From Desulfosporosinus shakirovi (GTDB lineage: Bacteria; Bacillota; Desulfitobacteriia; Desulfitobacteriales; Desulfitobacteriaceae), in contig NZ_JAJDOO010000027.1 of NCBI RefSeq assembly GCF_020595055.1, positions 1-64,000 on the forward strand: 64,000 bases of DNA, given 5' to 3'. The notes beneath the pieces are model-generated. The model was not told the origin of the DNA, made no database searches, and saw only the letters and a list, made by a program, of their open reading frames with translations. The position numbers and the translations under genes were made by a program. This document shows, in pieces, positions 43,726-53,343 of this stretch (within the stretch, counting starts at the first letter, position 1; each line of letters opens with the position of its first letter).

Positions 43726-44751
43726 TTAGCTCTTTTGCGAGGCGGCAATTCTACGAAGGATTTCTGCATGTTCCAATACATTTCCTGTCCCTATAGCGAC
43801 ACAGGACAATGGGTCCTCCGCTATGTGCACCGCAATACCTGTTTCCTCTGAAATAAGTCGATCCAGGTTGCGCAGTAACGAGCCGCCACCTGCCATCATA
43901 ATGCCACGATCCATAATGTCGGATGATAATTCCGGCGGAGTCTTTTCCAAACAGGATTTAACCGCATCCACAATTGCCATTACCGGTTCTTGTAAGGCTT
44001 CTTGGATTTCTTCCGAGGTTACATCAATGGTCTTAGGAAGTCCCGTCAATAGGTCCCGTCCACGTACAGTGTACATTCCTTTTTCGGCTTTGTAAGCATA
44101 TCCAATTTCAAATTTGAGGGTTTCAGCCGTGCGATAACCGATCATTAAATTATAGCGTCGTTTAATATGAGCGATGATGGCATCGTCCATTTCATCTCCC
44201 GCTACACGAATTGACCGGCTTGTCACGATTCCGCCTAAGGAAATCACAGCAACTTCTGTTGTCCCTCCGCCAATATCGACGATCATGTTTCCTGTCGGCT
44301 CACTGACGGGGAGTCCTGCCCCAATCGCAGCCGCCATGGGCTCTTCTAAAATTATCGGATCTTTTGCACCTGCCGCCATAGCTGCCTCTTTCACTGCCCG
44401 TTCTTCAACGGGGGTAACTCCGGAAGGTACGCAGATAACAACCCGCGGGCGAATATATGGGTGTTCTGTCCCTAAAGCTCGGCTGATAAAATATTTGAGC
44501 ATTTTCTGTGTGACATTGAAATCAGAGATGACTCCATCTTTCAAGGGACGAATTGCTACAATATTACTTGGAGTCCGCCCGATCATTTCCTTAGCTTTAT
44601 CCCCCACAGCCATAGGGGTTTTTGTAGTGATATCCATTGCCACAACGGAGGGTTCCCGTACAACAATCCCTTTTCCCTTCACATGAACCACAGTATTTGC
44701 GGTTCCTAAGTCTATTCCTAAATCCCTGCTAAAATAGTTGAAAAACGCCAT
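43726..44751 (-). CDS. mreB: Actin-like rod shape-determining protein MreB
   Basis: 341 residues with the actin-fold nucleotide motifs: phosphate 1 [17 protein letters not shown], phosphate 2 [19 protein letters not shown], and adenosine [15 protein letters not shown]. The N-terminal [10 protein letters not shown] includes the short membrane-binding patch. MreB filaments position the RodA/PBP2 machinery. First gene of mreBCD; the gap to radC holds a repeat element and so probably the promoter. Confidence 0.97.
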   Translation of the reverse strand: MAFFNYFSRDLGIDLGTANTVVHVKGKGIVVREPSVVAMDITTKTPMAVGDKAKEMIGRTPSNIVAIRPLKDGVISDFNVTQKMLKYFISRALGTEHPYIRPRVVICVPSGVTPVEERAVKEAAMAAGAKDPIILEEPMAAAIGAGLPVSEPTGNMIVDIGGGTTEVAVISLGGIVTSRSIRVAGDEMDDAIIAHIKRRYNLMIGYRTAETLKFEIGYAYKAEKGMYTVRGRDLLTGLPKTIDVTSEEIQEALQEPVMAIVDAVKSCLEKTPPELSSDIMDRGIMMAGGGSLLRNLDRLISEETGIAVHIAEDPLSCVAIGTGNVLEHAEILRRIAASQKS

Positions 44752-44782
44752 GGTTTTGTTAAGCTCCTTCCAAATTTCAGGT

Positions 44783-45006
44783 TCGATATATTCGTTGCTC
44801 GTTATTCTTTATCAATTCCGGGACTCCCGCTTCTTCAAGTGGGCGTTCCTTATTCTACCTCGTTGACGAAAGCCTCCACCGGCGTACATGATTCGTAACA
44901 AATACCTGACCGGGCATTCATTAAAAGCCAGAAAGTCTATTCCTGTTCTTCGATTCGCAGAATCGAATTCACATTCGAACCACGAAAATCGAACCACGAA
45001 CCACGA
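44783..45006. repeat. GTTCG-rich intergenic element between mreB and radC
   Basis: Left border GTTCGATATATTCGTTGCTC; right end CGAACCACGAAAATCGAACC followed by ACGAACCACGAC, its degenerate inverse. GATTCGCAGAATCGAA (44949-44964) is the internal motif in inverted orientation. It also contains a CCCGCTTCTTCAAGTGGG hairpin at 44828-44845, shared with 47717-47734 and related to 58620-58636. No gene is supported. Confidence 0.65.
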
Positions 45007-45690
45007 CTACAGGATTCCGCGTTCCTTCAAGCTGATAAAACGATTATCTCCGATAATCACGTGATCTAAAACTTCAATCCCGAGAATCTTCCCTCCATCT
45101 GACAGGCGACGAGTTACCTCAATGTCTTCCTGACTGGGGGTTGGATCCCCACTGGGATGGTTGTGCAATAAAATAATGGCGTTAGAATTTCGCCGTATTG
45201 CTTCTTTAAAACATTCCCGCGGGTGTACCAGGGATGAATTGAGGGAACCTACTGAGACCGGGCTGATCCCTAAAACATGATTCTTTGTCGATAGAGAGAC
45301 AACTCGAAAATGCTCACGATCAAGGAAGCGCATTTCTTCCATAACTATATGGGCCACATCCTGAGGAGAGTTGACTACCGGTCTGGACATGGGATCCACG
45401 GAAACTGAACGACGCCCTAATTCCAAGGCAGCCTTCACCTCTGCGGATTTGGCCTTACCTAAGCCATGTATTTGGGCTAACTCATGAACAGTCAGCTTTC
45501 CTAACCCCGAAAGTCCGCCCACACATACCAAGATGCGTTCCGCTAAAGTCAAGACATTTTCTCCCTTGATACCGGTCCGTAAAAGAATAGCCAAAACTTC
45601 GTGATTCGATAAGGCTTCAGGACCTAATTGATAAAGTCGCTCACGGGGCAGAAGTTCCTCCGGTAAATCCTTCAGACGCCGATAATCCAT
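45007..45690 (-). CDS. radC: RadC/JAMM-domain protein
   Basis: 227 residues from the ATG at 45690, which follows GAGGTGG; the frame is open further but the upstream part lies inside maf. An N-terminal helix-hairpin-helix (VHELAQIHGLGKAKSAEVKA) precedes the JAMM metalloprotease-like domain with the zinc triad in ILLHNHPSGDPTPSQED. Once linked to DNA repair, its biochemical role is unsettled. The start lies 50 bases inside the end of maf, so the two are coupled. Confidence 0.93.
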   Translation of the reverse strand: MDYRRLKDLPEELLPRERLYQLGPEALSNHEVLAILLRTGIKGENVLTLAERILVCVGGLSGLGKLTVHELAQIHGLGKAKSAEVKAALELGRRSVSVDPMSRPVVNSPQDVAHIVMEEMRFLDREHFRVVSLSTKNHVLGISPVSVGSLNSSLVHPRECFKEAIRRNSNAIILLHNHPSGDPTPSQEDIEVTRRLSDGGKILGIEVLDHVIIGDNRFISLKERGIL

Positions 45691-46297
45691 TATCCACCTC
45701 ACGTGAAGCGATGTTTGTCTGCTCGATCCCCCACGCCCTAAGCTGTTCCGAGAGATATTCCATGGGTAAGCCAATAACGTTTGTCAAGGACCCTTGAATG
45801 GATGTGACAAATTTTTTAGCTTCCCCCTGAATCCCATAAGCTCCTGCTTTATCCATCGGTTCTCCGGTAGCAACATATTCCTTTATTTCATCCGCTCCAA
45901 GTGGGCGAAAGTTTACAATGGTTTCCACCACATCCGCAACAATTTTCCCCGATCCGGAGATTAATGCTACGCCGGTTAGAACAACGTGAGTACGGCCGCT
46001 TAACCTTTGCAGAATTTCCTCTGCTTCCAAGGGTGAAGCTGGTTTCCCTAAAATGATGGAGTCCAGCACTACCATGGTATCCGCTCCCAATACAAGGTCC
46101 GATTTGTCTCCGCCAAGCTCTAACCACTCTGCTAAACCCGCTTCAGCCTTGCGTACTGCCAACTGTCTGACCCCTATCTCCGGAGGAATCCCTTCCGCTA
46201 ATTCTTCTGAAACAGAAGCCTTAACCCTTTCAAAAACGTACCCTCTCTCACGAAGCAATGACGCCCTGCGAGGAGATGAAGAAGCAAGCACGAGCAT
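45641..46297 (-). CDS. maf: Maf nucleotide pyrophosphatase
   Basis: 218 residues. The N-terminal LVLASSSPRRASLLRERGY is the Maf signature, with the conserved Ser/Arg/Arg; later are LGADTMVVLD with the catalytic Asp and YVATGEPMDKAGAYGIQG. Maf proteins hydrolyse modified or canonical nucleoside triphosphates and are connected with arrest of septation. The C-terminus is ~20 residues longer than usual (to GFTGGTSAP), and this extension overlaps radC. It starts one base after the stop of the DUF4321 gene region at 46299. Confidence 0.94.
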   Translation of the reverse strand: MLVLASSSPRRASLLRERGYVFERVKASVSEELAEGIPPEIGVRQLAVRKAEAGLAEWLELGGDKSDLVLGADTMVVLDSIILGKPASPLEAEEILQRLSGRTHVVLTGVALISGSGKIVADVVETIVNFRPLGADEIKEYVATGEPMDKAGAYGIQGEAKKFVTSIQGSLTNVIGLPMEYLSEQLRAWGIEQTNIASREVDNGLSASEGFTGGTSAP

Positions 46298-46298
46298 G

Positions 46299-46562
46299 TT
46301 ACACCTTCCTTGACAGCAAATAACCTCCCACAGCTCCCAAAAGGGTTGCGATTGTAATACTTATACGACAACCAAAAGAGAGCGAGAGAAAAAAGAAATC
46401 CACATATGTATGAGAGGGTATATCGATGACAGCCGGCCGTAAAAACGGAGCAAGAATACCGTATTTTTCCAAACCAAAACCAACTAAAGTCCCCAGGGCC
46501 GCTCCAATCATAATAAGCAAGACGGTTCTTCCTGCCCCTGAGGAATTTCGTCCAACCGCCAT
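46299..46562 (-). CDS. DUF4321 small membrane protein
   Basis: 87 residues from the ATG at 46562, which follows GGAAGGGG; an upstream ATG at 46604 lacks support. Two membrane helices (TVLLIMIGAALGTLVGFGLE and ITIATLLGAVGGYLL) flank a short loop. DUF4321 proteins are conserved beside maf/radC/mreB in Clostridia; their function is unknown. First gene of the maf-radC unit. Confidence 0.85.
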   Translation of the reverse strand: MAVGRNSSGAGRTVLLIMIGAALGTLVGFGLEKYGILAPFLRPAVIDIPSHTYVDFFFLSLSFGCRISITIATLLGAVGGYLLSRKV

Positions 46563-47025
46563 AATTCTTTCCCCTTCCGTACACAGCAAGTCTGTAAAAA
46601 CCAAGATTGACTCCTAAAAAGCCTTCATATAAGTGTAGCATCTTCACCATGACTAAGCAAGTTCGACAGGGTTCTTCTTCACTATATAAAACATGAAAGA
46701 AACAGCCCTAATTCAATGAATAGCGGGTTTAATTTTGAGATGCATATCCGATATTGTCAGTGAAATTGCTGTGTATTTACCTAGTTACTCCATATGAAAA
46801 TCACGGATGTTTTTCATATCCAGAAACTTAATTCAATAATGAGATATCTGGAAGTAAAATTCCAATCTCTCTATATAGTTTTATTTAAACGGTTAGGACG
46901 AGTGAATAGGTTGCCATTGAAACTCATGTTATAATTACGGCATGAGTTAATTTATGATTTAATACATATTTTATTAGAATTGTGTAATTCATTGATGCAA
47001 TTCTTAAGGAAAGGAATTTAATAAT
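46563..47025. other. Intergenic region before the nitroreductase gene
   Basis: About 460 bases between divergent genes. A TATAAT is present at 46930-46935 without a convincing -35, and the nitroreductase ribosome binding site (AAAGGAA) is at its right end. No repeat or gene is supported. Confidence 0.4.
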
Positions 47026-47565
47026 ATGATTAAAGAAATTAAAATGCGCAGAAGTATAAGGAAATATACTGATGAACCGGTTGAAGATGAAAAAATAATT
47101 GAGTTACTGGAGAGTGCAAGGCTGGCTCCTTCCGGTGACAATACACAACCGTGGCATTTTATTGTCGTTAAATCAGAATTGATTAGACATCAGTTAGCTA
47201 AAGTATCTAATAACCAAAAATGGATGCTCACAGCGCCGATTTTCATCGTGTGTGTTGCTGATATACGTTCTAGAATAGCTGAAGGCGCGGATCTATTGTT
47301 AAATGAAAATAGTCCCCTGGCAGAACTCAAGCAGATAATCAGGGATACCTCAATTTCCATAGGACATATACTGCTTGAAGCTGAAAACTTAGGACTAGGT
47401 ACTTGTTGGGTTGCATGGTTTATCCAAGAAGAAATCAGACCCGTTTTAAATATTCCTGCTGATAAATATGTCATTGGCATTATCACTCTTGGTTATGCCG
47501 ATGAAACACCGAAAGCACGACCCCGAAAAAAACTCGAAGACCTCATACATTATGAAAATTGGTAA
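47026..47565 (+). CDS. Nitroreductase family protein
   Basis: 179 residues. The N-terminal IKMRRSIRKYTDEPVEDEKI and LLESARLAPSGDNTQPWHFI are the FMN-binding signature of the family; the C-terminal part has LGTCWVAWF and the loop GYADETPKARPRKKLEDLI. Such enzymes use FMN and NAD(P)H to reduce nitro compounds, quinones or enones; the natural substrate is not determinable. Plus-strand single gene followed by a hairpin terminator. Length is typical for the small class. Confidence 0.92.
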   Translation: MIKEIKMRRSIRKYTDEPVEDEKIIELLESARLAPSGDNTQPWHFIVVKSELIRHQLAKVSNNQKWMLTAPIFIVCVADIRSRIAEGADLLLNENSPLAELKQIIRDTSISIGHILLEAENLGLGTCWVAWFIQEEIRPVLNIPADKYVIGIITLGYADETPKARPRKKLEDLIHYENW

Positions 47566-47639
47566 AAAAGTACAAAGAGTCGTAGTCTTGTAGTCTCCAA
47601 TTAACCCTGCGTTATGTCACTGATCGTACAAGTCAACGA

Positions 47640-47681
47640 GGGGCTGATGCACTACGAACTTTGTTCGTTTGCATCAGCCCC
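47640..47681 (+). terminator. Terminator after the nitroreductase gene
   Basis: GGGGCTGATGCA at 47640-47651 pairs perfectly with TGCATCAGCCCC at 47670-47681, followed by TTTTCC. The loop holds CGAACTTTGTTCG, the same small palindrome found inside the GTTCG-rich intergenic elements. Beyond it, to 47976, the only notable item is a hairpin motif at 47704-47734. Confidence 0.8.
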
Positions 47682-47976
47682 TTTTCCTAGTTAACGTTTT
47701 TTCAATTCCGAGACTCCCACTTCTTCAAGTAAGGGGTTCCATTTTGGAGTTGAATCCTTAATTCAACAGACAAAATCGCAAGTTTTTAGCACGTTATTAG
47801 CCTATGAATCAGCAATTTATTAGCAGGAAAATAGCCACGACTTGGCAGTCAAACTCAAAGTTTAGGTGTCACCCTCTATAAAATTCAATCCCATAGATTC
47901 GCAAGCTAACCCAGTTTTTTTGTTATGCCCTCAATTTTCATTTGAGATCGTTCCTGTATTTACAAACAAATGCCTG

Positions 47977-49248
47977 TTATGCTTTTGGAGGTGTTCCTTC
48001 AGCGTTTGATACAACTGCATCGATTTGGACTAAAGCATCTTTAGGTAAAGCTGATACGCCAACTGTTCTTCGTGCAGGAACACCGCTTGGGAAGAACGTT
48101 GTGTAAACTTCGTCTACAGCATTAATATCTGCGATATTTTTAAGGAAGATATTTACTTTAACCACATCGTCCATAACGTGGTCGAGACTTTCTACAATTG
48201 CCTTGATATTTTTTAAGCACTGTCCAGCCTGCTCTTTTACACCACCAGCTGCCATTTCACCGGTTTTGGGGTTTAGAGGTAATTGAGCTGAAAGATGATT
48301 GTAATGAGAAAAAGCTACAGTTTGTGTAGATAGAGAACTTTTTGGTGCATTTTCCGTATTGTTTGCTTCTATGATGAGTCCATGCCTGTCTTCAGCAGCT
48401 TGTGGGGGTGTACCATCTCCGTGTGACACCACTGCTTCAATTTGTACCAAAGCATCCATAGGTAAAGCTGAAGCTGCAACTGTTGTCCGTGCAGGGACAT
48501 AGGCTGCGGCCCTGGCGATAGCCGAGTCTGGGAAAAATGTTGTATAAACTTCGTTTACGGCTTCAATATCCGAGAGGTTTTTGAGGAAGATATTAATTTT
48601 AACAATATCGTCAAAAGGAACGTCCATACTTTCTAAAATTGCCTTGATATTCTTTAAGCACTGTCCAGCCTGCTCTTTTACACCACCGGCCACCACTCTA
48701 CCAGATTTTGGATCGATAGGTAATTGAGCTGAAAGATGATTGTAATGAGAAAAAGCTACAGCTTGCGTGGATAGAGGACATGTTGGCGCATTAGCCGTGT
48801 TATTTGTAAGCTTTATGAGGTCGCCTGCTTGTGGTGCGTTTGGAATTGTACCTTCACCGTGTGAAACAAGTGCTTCAATTTGCACTAAAGCATCCATAGG
48901 CAAAGCTGCAACTGCGACATTCGTCCGTGTAGGAACATAGCCTGGGAAGAATGTTTTATAAACTTCGTCTACAGCATCAATATCTTTGATATTCTTAACG
49001 AACACAGTGATTCTAACAACATCGCTCATAACATGGTCGATGCTGTCTACAATTGCTTTGATATTTTTTAAGCACTGTTCAGCCTGCTCTTTTGCACCAC
49101 CGGCTACCAACTTGCCGGATTTTGGATCAATGGGTAATTGAGCTGAAAGATGATTGTAATGAGAGAAAGCTACAGTTTGTGAATATGGACCGATACCTTT
49201 TGGAGCATTTTCCGTATTTCTAGCTAATACTGCGTTATAGTTGCTCAT
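47977..49248 (-). CDS. Triple RidA-domain fusion protein
   Basis: 423 residues made of three consecutive RidA/YjgF domains (~1-145, ~146-293, ~294-423), each with SHYNHLSAQLP, a KEQA-QCLKNIKAI helix, and a PARTTVAASALP-like strand containing the substrate-binding Arg. The Glu after Gln-Ile is kept in domains 1 and 2 (QIEA) and is Asp in domain 3 (QIDA). RidA proteins hydrolyse reactive enamine/imine intermediates such as 2-aminoacrylate and normally are single 125-residue units that form trimers. Here one chain could fold as a pseudo-trimer. High internal identity shows recent duplication. It lies alone between two terminator-like regions. Confidence 0.9.
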   Translation of the reverse strand: MSNYNAVLARNTENAPKGIGPYSQTVAFSHYNHLSAQLPIDPKSGKLVAGGAKEQAEQCLKNIKAIVDSIDHVMSDVVRITVFVKNIKDIDAVDEVYKTFFPGYVPTRTNVAVAALPMDALVQIEALVSHGEGTIPNAPQAGDLIKLTNNTANAPTCPLSTQAVAFSHYNHLSAQLPIDPKSGRVVAGGVKEQAGQCLKNIKAILESMDVPFDDIVKINIFLKNLSDIEAVNEVYTTFFPDSAIARAAAYVPARTTVAASALPMDALVQIEAVVSHGDGTPPQAAEDRHGLIIEANNTENAPKSSLSTQTVAFSHYNHLSAQLPLNPKTGEMAAGGVKEQAGQCLKNIKAIVESLDHVMDDVVKVNIFLKNIADINAVDEVYTTFFPSGVPARRTVGVSALPKDALVQIDAVVSNAEGTPPKA

Positions 49249-49560
49249 GATAGTATTCCCCTTTATGATAAATTTTTCAATGGATATATTTGTGTATGTT
49301 TTAAGTTACTATCGGCTTGCCAATATCACATACTACAGACCTATCCATCCAAACATGCGCTTACATTACTGATCCTAACTGTATTAGTGTACTTATTTAT
49401 CAATAAATATGTATAAATGAACTGGTATTATTTTGTTCGAGCAATATAACGGGTTCCGATTGGTGAGTTCAAAACTACGAATCACGGTTATAATCGCTAA
49501 TCACGGGTATAAAATTCAACATGAATTCTATACAAATTGAGTGCAAAAACTTCAAAGAGA

Positions 49561-49590
49561 AAGCCCAGGAAAATAATTATCTCTGGGCTT
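49561..49590 (-). terminator. Terminator of the 45-aa gene
   Basis: AAGCCCAG at 49561-49568 pairs with CTGGGCTT at 49583-49590; the stop codon of the 45-aa gene is in the loop. On the minus strand the hairpin is followed by TCTCTTTG. The ~330 bases between here and the RidA gene hold nothing else noticed. Confidence 0.65.
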
Positions 49591-49714
49591 CCTCTTTTGC
49601 ATTAAGCTCGATTAAATTCGATAGGCATTCCGTGCTCATTCCGTAATCATCCGTCAATGCACTCAATATTTTTTCTACTTCTTTAAACCCTATTATCTTA
49701 ACTTCATCTGGCAT
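49577..49714 (-). CDS. 45-residue helical hypothetical protein
   Basis: ATG at 49714 to TAA at 49577 encodes MPDEVKIIGFKEVEKILSAL, then TDDYGMSTECLSNLIELNAK and a short end. Composition is protein-like and amphipathic, like part of a small helix-turn-helix. The ribosome binding site is weak (GGTG). The stop lies within a hairpin terminator, which supports a real transcript. I cannot name a family. Confidence 0.5.
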   Translation of the reverse strand: MPDEVKIIGFKEVEKILSALTDDYGMSTECLSNLIELNAKEEAQR

Positions 49715-49900
49715 TATTTTCACCGCTCGAAATTTGAACTTGTAAAAGTTAATGTCCTAAATCCTACAAGTGTGCATCAACATAAAGATTAAGCATATTC
49801 CATATTATAGCATCTATTTAAAGAGAATGTCTTTAAATTTTAATCCTTAGTTCTATTTTGGCAGACCCGCTCATTGCCGAGCAAGGCGACGCCACTCTGC

Positions 49901-51304
49901 CTATCTCAACAGCTCTACCCCCGCTATTCCTGGTCTGGTCATCTCATATGGGTTTAAAATCAAATCAAGTTCCTCTTTCGATAGAATCCCTTTTTCTAAG
50001 ACGATTTCCGAGACCGGCCGCCCATAAAGAATGGCCTCTTTGGCTATGATTGAAGCCACTTCATATCCCACATGGGGGTTAATTGCCGTAACCAGTCCGA
50101 CACTGTTTTCCACCATTGCCCTGCAACGTTCTACATTTGCGGTAATACCTGCCACACAGCGTTCTCTGAAGACACGGGTCACATTGCGCAAAATGTCCAG
50201 GGATTGGAGTAAATTAAAAACAACGACAGGCTCCATAACATTGAGCTCAAGTTGGCCGGCCCCACAGGCTAAACCGATGGTAAAGTCGTTCCCTTGAACC
50301 TGAAAAGCTACCTGATTCACCACTTCAGCGATTACCGGATTAACCTTTCCTGGCATGATGGAAGAGCCCGGTTGCATGGGCGGTAAATTCAATTCATTTA
50401 ACCCGGTTCGTGGACCGGAGGCCATCAGACGCAGGTCATTGGCTATTTTTGAAAGGTTCACCGCTAAAGTTCTTAAAGATCCGGAAACTTCCATGAATGC
50501 ATCTGTGTTCTGAGTAGCATCCACCAGATCCTCGGCAAGACGCAAAGGCAGACTTGTCCATCCTTGCATCAGCTCTGTCACTTTCTCAATATAGCGAGGA
50601 TCAGCATTTAACCCGGTGCCAACTGCCGTTGCTCCCATATTTATAACTTCAAGAGATCGAATGGCTTCTTTAATTCTCTTAATATCCCGCCCTAACATGT
50701 GCGCATAGGCTGCAAACTCCTGTCCTAAGCGAATAGGAACAGCGTCTTGAAGATGAGTTCTCCCCATTTTAATGACACCGTCAAACTCTTGGGCCTTATC
50801 TTCAAAGGATTGGCGCAAACTGTCTAAGACTTGGAGCAAATCATGGGCCACATTTAAGCAAGCAATACGAATTGCCGTGGGAAAAACATCATTGGTACTT
50901 TGAGCCATATTTACATGAGTATTGGGGTGAACTTTGAAATACTCACCCTTTTTCCCGCCTAAAATCTCGATGGCCCGATTAGCAATGACTTCATTAGCGT
51001 TCATATTCATAGACGTTCCAGCCCCGCCCTGAATCACATCCACCACAAATTGCTCGTGAAACTTTCCATCGATCAATTCCTTAGAAGCTTCAACAATAGC
51101 CTTACCAATCCCAGGACTCAAAGCCCCAATATGCATATTCGCTTCAGCCGCCGCACCTTTAACCATGCCAATAGCACGGATCAATTCTCCATGGGGGGGA
51201 TATCCGGTAATAGGGAAATTCTCCGTGGCACGGAGTGTTTGAATACCATAATACACGTCATCCGGGACATCATGAATTCCAATCAAATCCTTTTCTTGCC
51301 GCAT
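49901..51304 (-). CDS. aspA: Aspartate ammonia-lyase
   Basis: 467 residues of the fumarase/aspartase superfamily. Three conserved regions are visible: TNDVFPTAIRIA, the GRTHLQDAVP segment, and the catalytic loop GSSIMPGKVNPV. The start YYGIQTLRATENFPITGY and the segment NTDAFMEVSGSL fit aspartase better than fumarase C. It converts aspartate to fumarate and ammonia, linking amino acid use with fumarate. A family-1 palindromic repeat lies directly upstream, between it and cimA, within its probable leader. Confidence 0.93.
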   Translation of the reverse strand: MRQEKDLIGIHDVPDDVYYGIQTLRATENFPITGYPPHGELIRAIGMVKGAAAEANMHIGALSPGIGKAIVEASKELIDGKFHEQFVVDVIQGGAGTSMNMNANEVIANRAIEILGGKKGEYFKVHPNTHVNMAQSTNDVFPTAIRIACLNVAHDLLQVLDSLRQSFEDKAQEFDGVIKMGRTHLQDAVPIRLGQEFAAYAHMLGRDIKRIKEAIRSLEVINMGATAVGTGLNADPRYIEKVTELMQGWTSLPLRLAEDLVDATQNTDAFMEVSGSLRTLAVNLSKIANDLRLMASGPRTGLNELNLPPMQPGSSIMPGKVNPVIAEVVNQVAFQVQGNDFTIGLACGAGQLELNVMEPVVVFNLLQSLDILRNVTRVFRERCVAGITANVERCRAMVENSVGLVTAINPHVGYEVASIIAKEAILYGRPVSEIVLEKGILSKEELDLILNPYEMTRPGIAGVELLR

Positions 51305-51345
51305 ATCTCATATCTCCCCTACAATTTTTGTCTTTCCCAGCCCAA

Positions 51346-51650
51346 GAGGGTCGCGTTCACACGCAGCGACGCCTCTGCGCCAGTCGTAGCCAAACTCGGC
51401 TTTAATCCGCTTCCATCCAGCAGGGCGGAACACACGGACGTGTTCCGCCGGCCATGCGACAGGGTCCCTTCTCGCCATCCTGCAAGAAGGCTAATTCGTG
51501 CGAAGACAGTGTCTTCGGGCTACAGGGACACTTGGCCATCCATGGCCGGCGGACGTCGCACTGGCCGGGAACCCTGCTCTCATGCATCCGGATTAAAGCC
51601 CTAGTTTGGCACGACGAGCGCACGGCCAAGCAAGTGTTGACGCGACCCTC
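51346..51650. repeat. GC-rich palindromic repeat, family 1, copy 2
   Basis: Starts GAGGGTCGCGTTCACAC and ends GTGTTGACGCGACCCTC, inverse of each other at 15 of 17 positions. It shares CAAACTCGGCTTTAATCCGC, the inner hairpin GGCGGAACACACGGACGTGT, GGCCGGGAACCCTGC and GGATTAAAGCCCTAGTTTGG with copy 1, and carries an extra ~30-base segment near 51484-51520 that itself has a GAAGACAGTGTCTTC palindrome. It occupies almost the whole gap between aspA and cimA. Confidence 0.9.
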
Positions 51651-51711
51651 TCACGACCAGCAAGTATAACTCAACTCTCCTTCGACGTTCCAAAGACCCC
51701 TGCGACCCGAC

Positions 51712-53295
51712 CTACTTCCCACTCCATATCGTCCAATTAATCGCATCCAGCAACGCCTGAGCACTGGCCCTCAAAATATTCTTAGAAACCCCGATAGTCC
51801 CCCACACTTCATTCTCCAGGCGAGTATCTATTATTACACGCACGATAGCTTCCGTTCCGTGGGAACCGTCCAGCACTCTTACCTTATAGTTCACTAACTC
51901 GCTTTTGCCTAAGATGGGGAAGAACTTAGCCAAGGCCTGCCGCAAAGCTGTGTCTAAGGCATTGACCGGTCCGTTTCCTTCTGAGGCAATTTGTACAGTT
52001 TCCTCACCCACTTTAACCTTGACTACGGCGACAGAATCAAGTTCTCCTCGCAAAGGATCACTCCAAACATGATAATCTAAGACTTCAAACATAGGAGTAC
52101 TTAACTTACCAAGTGTACGTAAAAGTAATAGATCCAGACTCCCTTCCGCAGCTTCAAATTGGAATCCATTATGCTCTAACTCCTTGATCTCATTCATGGC
52201 AATCTCAACTCGCGGATCGTCCTTGCGCATTTCAGGCTCGAAGCGACGCAGACGTTCCAAGATATTAGCTTTCCCCGCTTGGTCAGAAATTAAAATACGT
52301 CGTTCGTTTCCGACGTCAGCCGGGTCCATGTGTTCAAAGGTTCGCTGGTTTTTCAATATGGCATCCACGTGCATTCCTGCCTTATGAGCAAAGGCACTTC
52401 TCCCCACAAAGGGCTGTTTCTCATCAAAAGGTGCATTCGTAAGCTCCGCAACATAACGTGAGAAGGAAGTGATTTTTAATAAAGCAGCATCAGAAACCAC
52501 ATCATAGTCTCCTTTGATCTGTAATAAGGGAATAAGGGTACTTAAATTAGCATTGCCACACCGTTCTCCAAATCCATTCCAAGTTCCTTGAATTTGAGTC
52601 ACTCCAGCTTCCACTGCCATCAGCGAATTGGCCACTGCAAGACCTCGGTCATTGTGAACATGAATGCCCAGTTCCTGGGGCGAAAAATCCTTCTTGACTG
52701 CTTGAACCCCAAGACTGATTTCCCCCGGCAGACTTCCTCCGTTTGTATCACATAAAACAATGGTCTTCGCCCCACCATCAAGTGCGGCTGAAATACACTT
52801 CAATGCATAATCAGGGTTTTCCTTAAAACCGTCAAAGAAATGCTCTGCGTCAAAAAAGACGTCTCGTCCTTGCTGAAGCAAAAAGGAAACTGATTCTCGA
52901 ATGATGCGGAGGTTTTCCTCCGGTGTTGTCCGTAAAACGTCCCGAACATGTAAATCCCAGGTTTTCCCGAAGATCGCAATGGTCTTGGCCCCTGAAGCCA
53001 GAAGTTTAAGCAAAATCTCACTCTTTTCGGGAGACTCCATAACCTTGCACGTACTGCCAAAGGCTACGATACTTGTCAGAGGGGATTGTAGGTTTCCACA
53101 TTGCTGGAAAAACTCTTCATCCCGCGGGTTAGCACCGGGCCATCCTGCTTCCACATAAAGATTTCCCATATCCTCGATTCGTTTTATATAACTAAGTTTA
53201 TCTTGGGTGGAAAAATGAATTCCTTCCCCCTGAGCACCATCTCTCAAGGTTGTATCATAAATTGTAATTTTTCTCTTCGTCTGATCTTGATTCAT
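51712..53295 (-). CDS. cimA: (R)-citramalate synthase
   Basis: 527 residues of the DRE-TIM metallolyase family. The N-terminal ITIYDTTLRDGAQGEGIHFS gives the DRE-type metal site, and ELGIHVHNDRGLAVANSLMA the two His ligands. The C-terminal ~150 residues form the LeuA-type allosteric domain. Total length and the GEGIHFS variant match citramalate synthase rather than 2-isopropylmalate synthase (inferred). It condenses acetyl-CoA and pyruvate to citramalate, the threonine-independent entry to isoleucine. A riboswitch and promoter lie directly upstream. Confidence 0.9.
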   Translation of the reverse strand: MNQDQTKRKITIYDTTLRDGAQGEGIHFSTQDKLSYIKRIEDMGNLYVEAGWPGANPRDEEFFQQCGNLQSPLTSIVAFGSTCKVMESPEKSEILLKLLASGAKTIAIFGKTWDLHVRDVLRTTPEENLRIIRESVSFLLQQGRDVFFDAEHFFDGFKENPDYALKCISAALDGGAKTIVLCDTNGGSLPGEISLGVQAVKKDFSPQELGIHVHNDRGLAVANSLMAVEAGVTQIQGTWNGFGERCGNANLSTLIPLLQIKGDYDVVSDAALLKITSFSRYVAELTNAPFDEKQPFVGRSAFAHKAGMHVDAILKNQRTFEHMDPADVGNERRILISDQAGKANILERLRRFEPEMRKDDPRVEIAMNEIKELEHNGFQFEAAEGSLDLLLLRTLGKLSTPMFEVLDYHVWSDPLRGELDSVAVVKVKVGEETVQIASEGNGPVNALDTALRQALAKFFPILGKSELVNYKVRVLDGSHGTEAIVRVIIDTRLENEVWGTIGVSKNILRASAQALLDAINWTIWSGK

Positions 53296-53343
53296 TGTTC
53301 TCCCCCTCTATTCTCCGGCACAACCGCGGCTATAAAGAATAAT

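Noticed and set aside
44812-44997. 61-codon minus-strand frame in the mreB-radC gap
   Set aside because: Its middle (FLAFNECPVRYLLRIMYAGG) looks faintly protein-like, but it spans repeat borders and a hairpin motif and has no ribosome binding site; kept only as a possible fragment of a former mobile element.
51402-51669. Frames in both strands within the aspA-cimA gap
   Set aside because: They are translations of the palindromic repeat, and matching frames in the other copies are broken by length differences.
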